Positions 4,380-5,986 of a stretch of DNA of 5,986 bases are shown piece after piece. Below the pieces are notes generated by a model. It was not told the DNA's origin and did not search any database. It saw only the letters and a program-made list of their open reading frames with translations. Each line of letters starts with the position of its first letter. Position 1 is the first letter of the stretch. The translations under genes were made by a program, and so were the position numbers. The stretch is taken from positions 1 through 5,986 of the forward strand of contig DHAI01000082.1 in the NCBI GenBank assembly GCA_002397355.1. Reading direction: 5' to 3'. The stretch comes from Ruminococcaceae bacterium UBA4958 (lineage in GTDB: Bacteria; Bacillota; Clostridia; Oscillospirales; Acutalibacteraceae).

Positions 4380-5927
4380 ATGACGGCGGACCGTCTCAGA
4401 TCCCGTGAAGTCCTGCGGAACGCGCTGTTGTTCGGCGCCGCGCTTGTCCTGCTGATCACCGCAAACGTGCTTTCCCAGTTCGGCGACGCTTTCCAGGAGA
4501 GGGCAGTCTATGTGTTGTTCGCTGCAAACGTCGCCCTGAACGCGGCGATCATCGCCGACCTGTGCATTCACATCCACCGCGATTTCACCATGCTCGTGTT
4601 TGTGGGCGCGTTCGACCTTCTTCTGCTCGGGCGCGTGTACATCGCGTTTTTGCTGAAAGACAGGGACGATCTTCTTTATAACCTCGAGGCGGATTCTTTC
4701 CGGAACCTTTTCCTGGCGCTGCAGATCGTCACGTTTTCGCTGCTCTGCTGCTATGCGGCGTACAAGCTTGCCGCGCCGCTTTTCTTCCGGCGTGAACAGG
4801 CGATGCGCGAACGGAAGCCGCCGGCCGTGCAAAGCGACGGCCTTGCGCCGATCATCCGGCAGGTGAGTGTTTTCCTGCTTGCGGTCAGCTCGCTCGCGTT
4901 CTTTTTCGTGCTGGCGAACACCATTCTGAATGTAGCCAAGTACGGTTATCTCGGCTCCTTCACCCAAGAAGCGGAGAAAAACGTCCCGACGGCGATCAGC
5001 CGGCTTTCCATGTTTTTTGCGCCGTCGTTTGCGATTTTTCTCGCCACCTTGCCGAACCGCCGCCAGATGAAATTTCCGATGGCCATCTACGCCGTTTATA
5101 TGTTCGCTTCCCTTTTCACGGGCAGGCGGAATACTTTCGTGTGCGAAGTGCTTATGCTGGTGATCTACTTTGTCATGAGGGACAGCCTGTTGCCCAAGGA
5201 GAAGCGGTTCTTTCAGAAAAAAAAGGTGCTTTGGTCCATTGCCGGACTGCTGCTGATGATGTTCGCGCTGCAGCGGATCGCGCAGGTGCGCGCGGGCACC
5301 CTGACACAGGAGGACGGCTTTTTCTCATCCCTGACCAATTTCGTTTATTCCCAGGGCGCGACGTTCCGCGTGGTGATCCAGACGGTGAATTGCTGGGACA
5401 GATTTGACCATCGGCAGACCTATCTTTATCTTTATTTTCCTTTTGAGCAGTTTGTGCACAACAACGTTCTGCTGCGCACGATATTCGGTTACACGCCGCT
5501 TTTAAACATCCAGAATATGCAGACGGCGCTCACGACGCACAACTTCGCCCACGTGATCACCTACATGGTCGCCCCTGACCGCTACCTTTCGGGCGGCGGC
5601 TTCGGCACGTCCTTCGTCGCGGAGGCCTATGTGGCCTACGGCATGGCGGGCGTCGCCGCCGTCAGTGCGATGATCGGCGTGATCTGCCGCTTTTTCTCCT
5701 CCATGATCACCCGCCCGTGGCCGGTGATCGCGCTTTCGCTGATCGCCGTCAAGGATTTTATTTATATTCCGCGTAATTTTGCCTTTCTGTGGGTGACCGA
5801 TGTTTTCAACTTGACGTATTTGTGCTTTTTCCTTGCCGTTTACCTTGCGGCCCTGCTGTTTGCGACGCTGGGTGCCCACATGCGCAGGCCGCGGGCGTGT
5901 GTCGGCGCCGGGGAGGACGGCGCATGA
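4380..5927 (+). CDS. Polytopic membrane protein, probable oligosaccharide repeat-unit polymerase (Wzy-like)
   Basis: This 515-residue protein has about 11-12 hydrophobic segments, near 13-33, 42-62, 70-92, 108-134, 162-184, 207-225, 232-247, 252-267, 283-300, 412-440, 447-463 and 476-498. A large polar stretch (about 301-400) lies between segments, as expected for the long external loop of Wzy-type polymerases, which join lipid-linked repeat units into surface polysaccharide at the outer face of the membrane. Sequence hints are FTGRRNTF (246-253), YSQGATFRVV (323-332), and the SGGGFGTSFVAEAYVAYG stretch (404-421), which resembles the G-x-G-x-S-x-x-A-E-x-Y-x-x-x-G pattern of these proteins. 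Family sequences are very divergent, so the assignment is moderate; a flippase or a different envelope protein is possible. The ATG was chosen from its ribosome site. The stop overlaps the next gene's ATG (ATGA), and that gene looks like a glycosyltransferase, which supports a polysaccharide role. Base composition is somewhat more T-rich than in the housekeeping genes. Confidence 0.75.
   Translation: MTADRLRSREVLRNALLFGAALVLLITANVLSQFGDAFQERAVYVLFAANVALNAAIIADLCIHIHRDFTMLVFVGAFDLLLLGRVYIAFLLKDRDDLLYNLEADSFRNLFLALQIVTFSLLCCYAAYKLAAPLFFRREQAMRERKPPAVQSDGLAPIIRQVSVFLLAVSSLAFFFVLANTILNVAKYGYLGSFTQEAEKNVPTAISRLSMFFAPSFAIFLATLPNRRQMKFPMAIYAVYMFASLFTGRRNTFVCEVLMLVIYFVMRDSLLPKEKRFFQKKKVLWSIAGLLLMMFALQRIAQVRAGTLTQEDGFFSSLTNFVYSQGATFRVVIQTVNCWDRFDHRQTYLYLYFPFEQFVHNNVLLRTIFGYTPLLNIQNMQTALTTHNFAHVITYMVAPDRYLSGGGFGTSFVAEAYVAYGMAGVAAVSAMIGVICRFFSSMITRPWPVIALSLIAVKDFIYIPRNFAFLWVTDVFNLTYLCFFLAVYLAALLFATLGAHMRRPRACVGAGEDGA
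5217..5225 (+). other. A8G run forming an in-frame A AAA AAG slippery site
   Basis: Eight adenines (5217-5224) followed by G are read as AAA AAA AAG in the polymerase frame, so the heptamer A AAA AAG (5219-5225) is in the phase needed for -1 slippage. An AAGGAG lies at 5196-5201, 17 bases upstream. A -1 shift would enter a frame that stops at 5407, cutting the protein after about 280 residues plus a foreign tail of about 60. It may be only a lysine-rich cytoplasmic loop. Confidence 0.4.
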
Positions 5928-5986
5928 GAACGCTGCTGCTTTTGACGCATTCGTTTCCGTTCGGGGAGGGCGAGGAGTTCCTTTCC
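5924..5986 (+). CDS. Start of a probable glycosyltransferase (partial)
   Basis: The ATG overlaps the preceding stop by four bases (ATGA), and GGAGG at 5912-5916 lies seven bases upstream, so translation is probably coupled. The 21 visible residues begin MRTLLLLTHSFPFGEGEEFL. A short hydrophobic strand followed by T-H-S-F-P-F/Y-G-x-G-E-x-F resembles the N-terminus of GT-B glycosyltransferases of family 4 type found in polysaccharide clusters. The gene runs off the right edge, so the assignment rests on the first strand and its context only. Confidence 0.65.
   Translation, partial: MRTLLLLTHSFPFGEGEEFLS

Noticed and set aside
4200..4967. Open frame on the minus strand spanning the rqcH-polymerase junction
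   Set aside because: It crosses the promoter, leader and start of a clear + strand gene, and its product is a low-complexity charged sequence.
5141..5407. Second + strand frame inside the polymerase gene
   Set aside because: It lacks family motifs and matters only as the possible -1 frame product at the A run.

Overview
The window looks like chromosomal DNA from a GC-rich member of the Clostridia. It is probably in the Oscillospirales/Ruminococcaceae range. The reasons are strong Shine-Dalgarno sites (GGAGG) before nearly every gene, sigma-A-type promoters, an adjacent trmK and Nif3 pair as in Bacillota, a bacterial RqcH whose closest remembered relatives are Bacillota proteins, and a surface protein built from beta-rich modules common in that group. 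Taxonomy is an inference from remembered families, not from a search.

All supported genes are on the + strand. (1) Positions 1-533 hold the C-terminal end of a probably exported or surface protein made of two related modules of about 80 residues. (2) Positions 534-675 form an intergenic region with a good promoter (TTGCAA-17-TATAAT) and a structured leader rich in CCGG. (3) Positions 676-933 encode a small DUF1858 protein with four cysteines arranged as two CxxC pairs and a repetitive charged tail. A strong hairpin follows it. (4) Positions 999-4302 are a tight housekeeping run: trmK (tRNA m1A22 methyltransferase), a Nif3/DUF34 dinuclear-metal protein, and rqcH (ribosome quality control, NFACT family). 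(5) A second promoter of the same design overlaps the rqcH stop codon and drives a short leader with a hairpin. After it come a polytopic membrane protein resembling oligosaccharide repeat-unit polymerases (Wzy-like, 4380-5927) and, with a 4-base ATGA overlap, the start of a probable glycosyltransferase that runs off the window.

Functionally the window is a boundary. A translation and RNA-maintenance block (trmK, Nif3-like, rqcH) ends where a cell-surface polysaccharide block begins. I found no tRNA, rRNA, CRISPR array, insertion sequence or phage gene. I did not find a clearly new multi-gene system. The most unusual items are the doubled CxxC layout and repeat tail of the DUF1858 protein, the glutamate at the usually aspartate position 97 of RqcH, the structured leaders, and an in-frame A AAA AAG slippery site in the polymerase gene.
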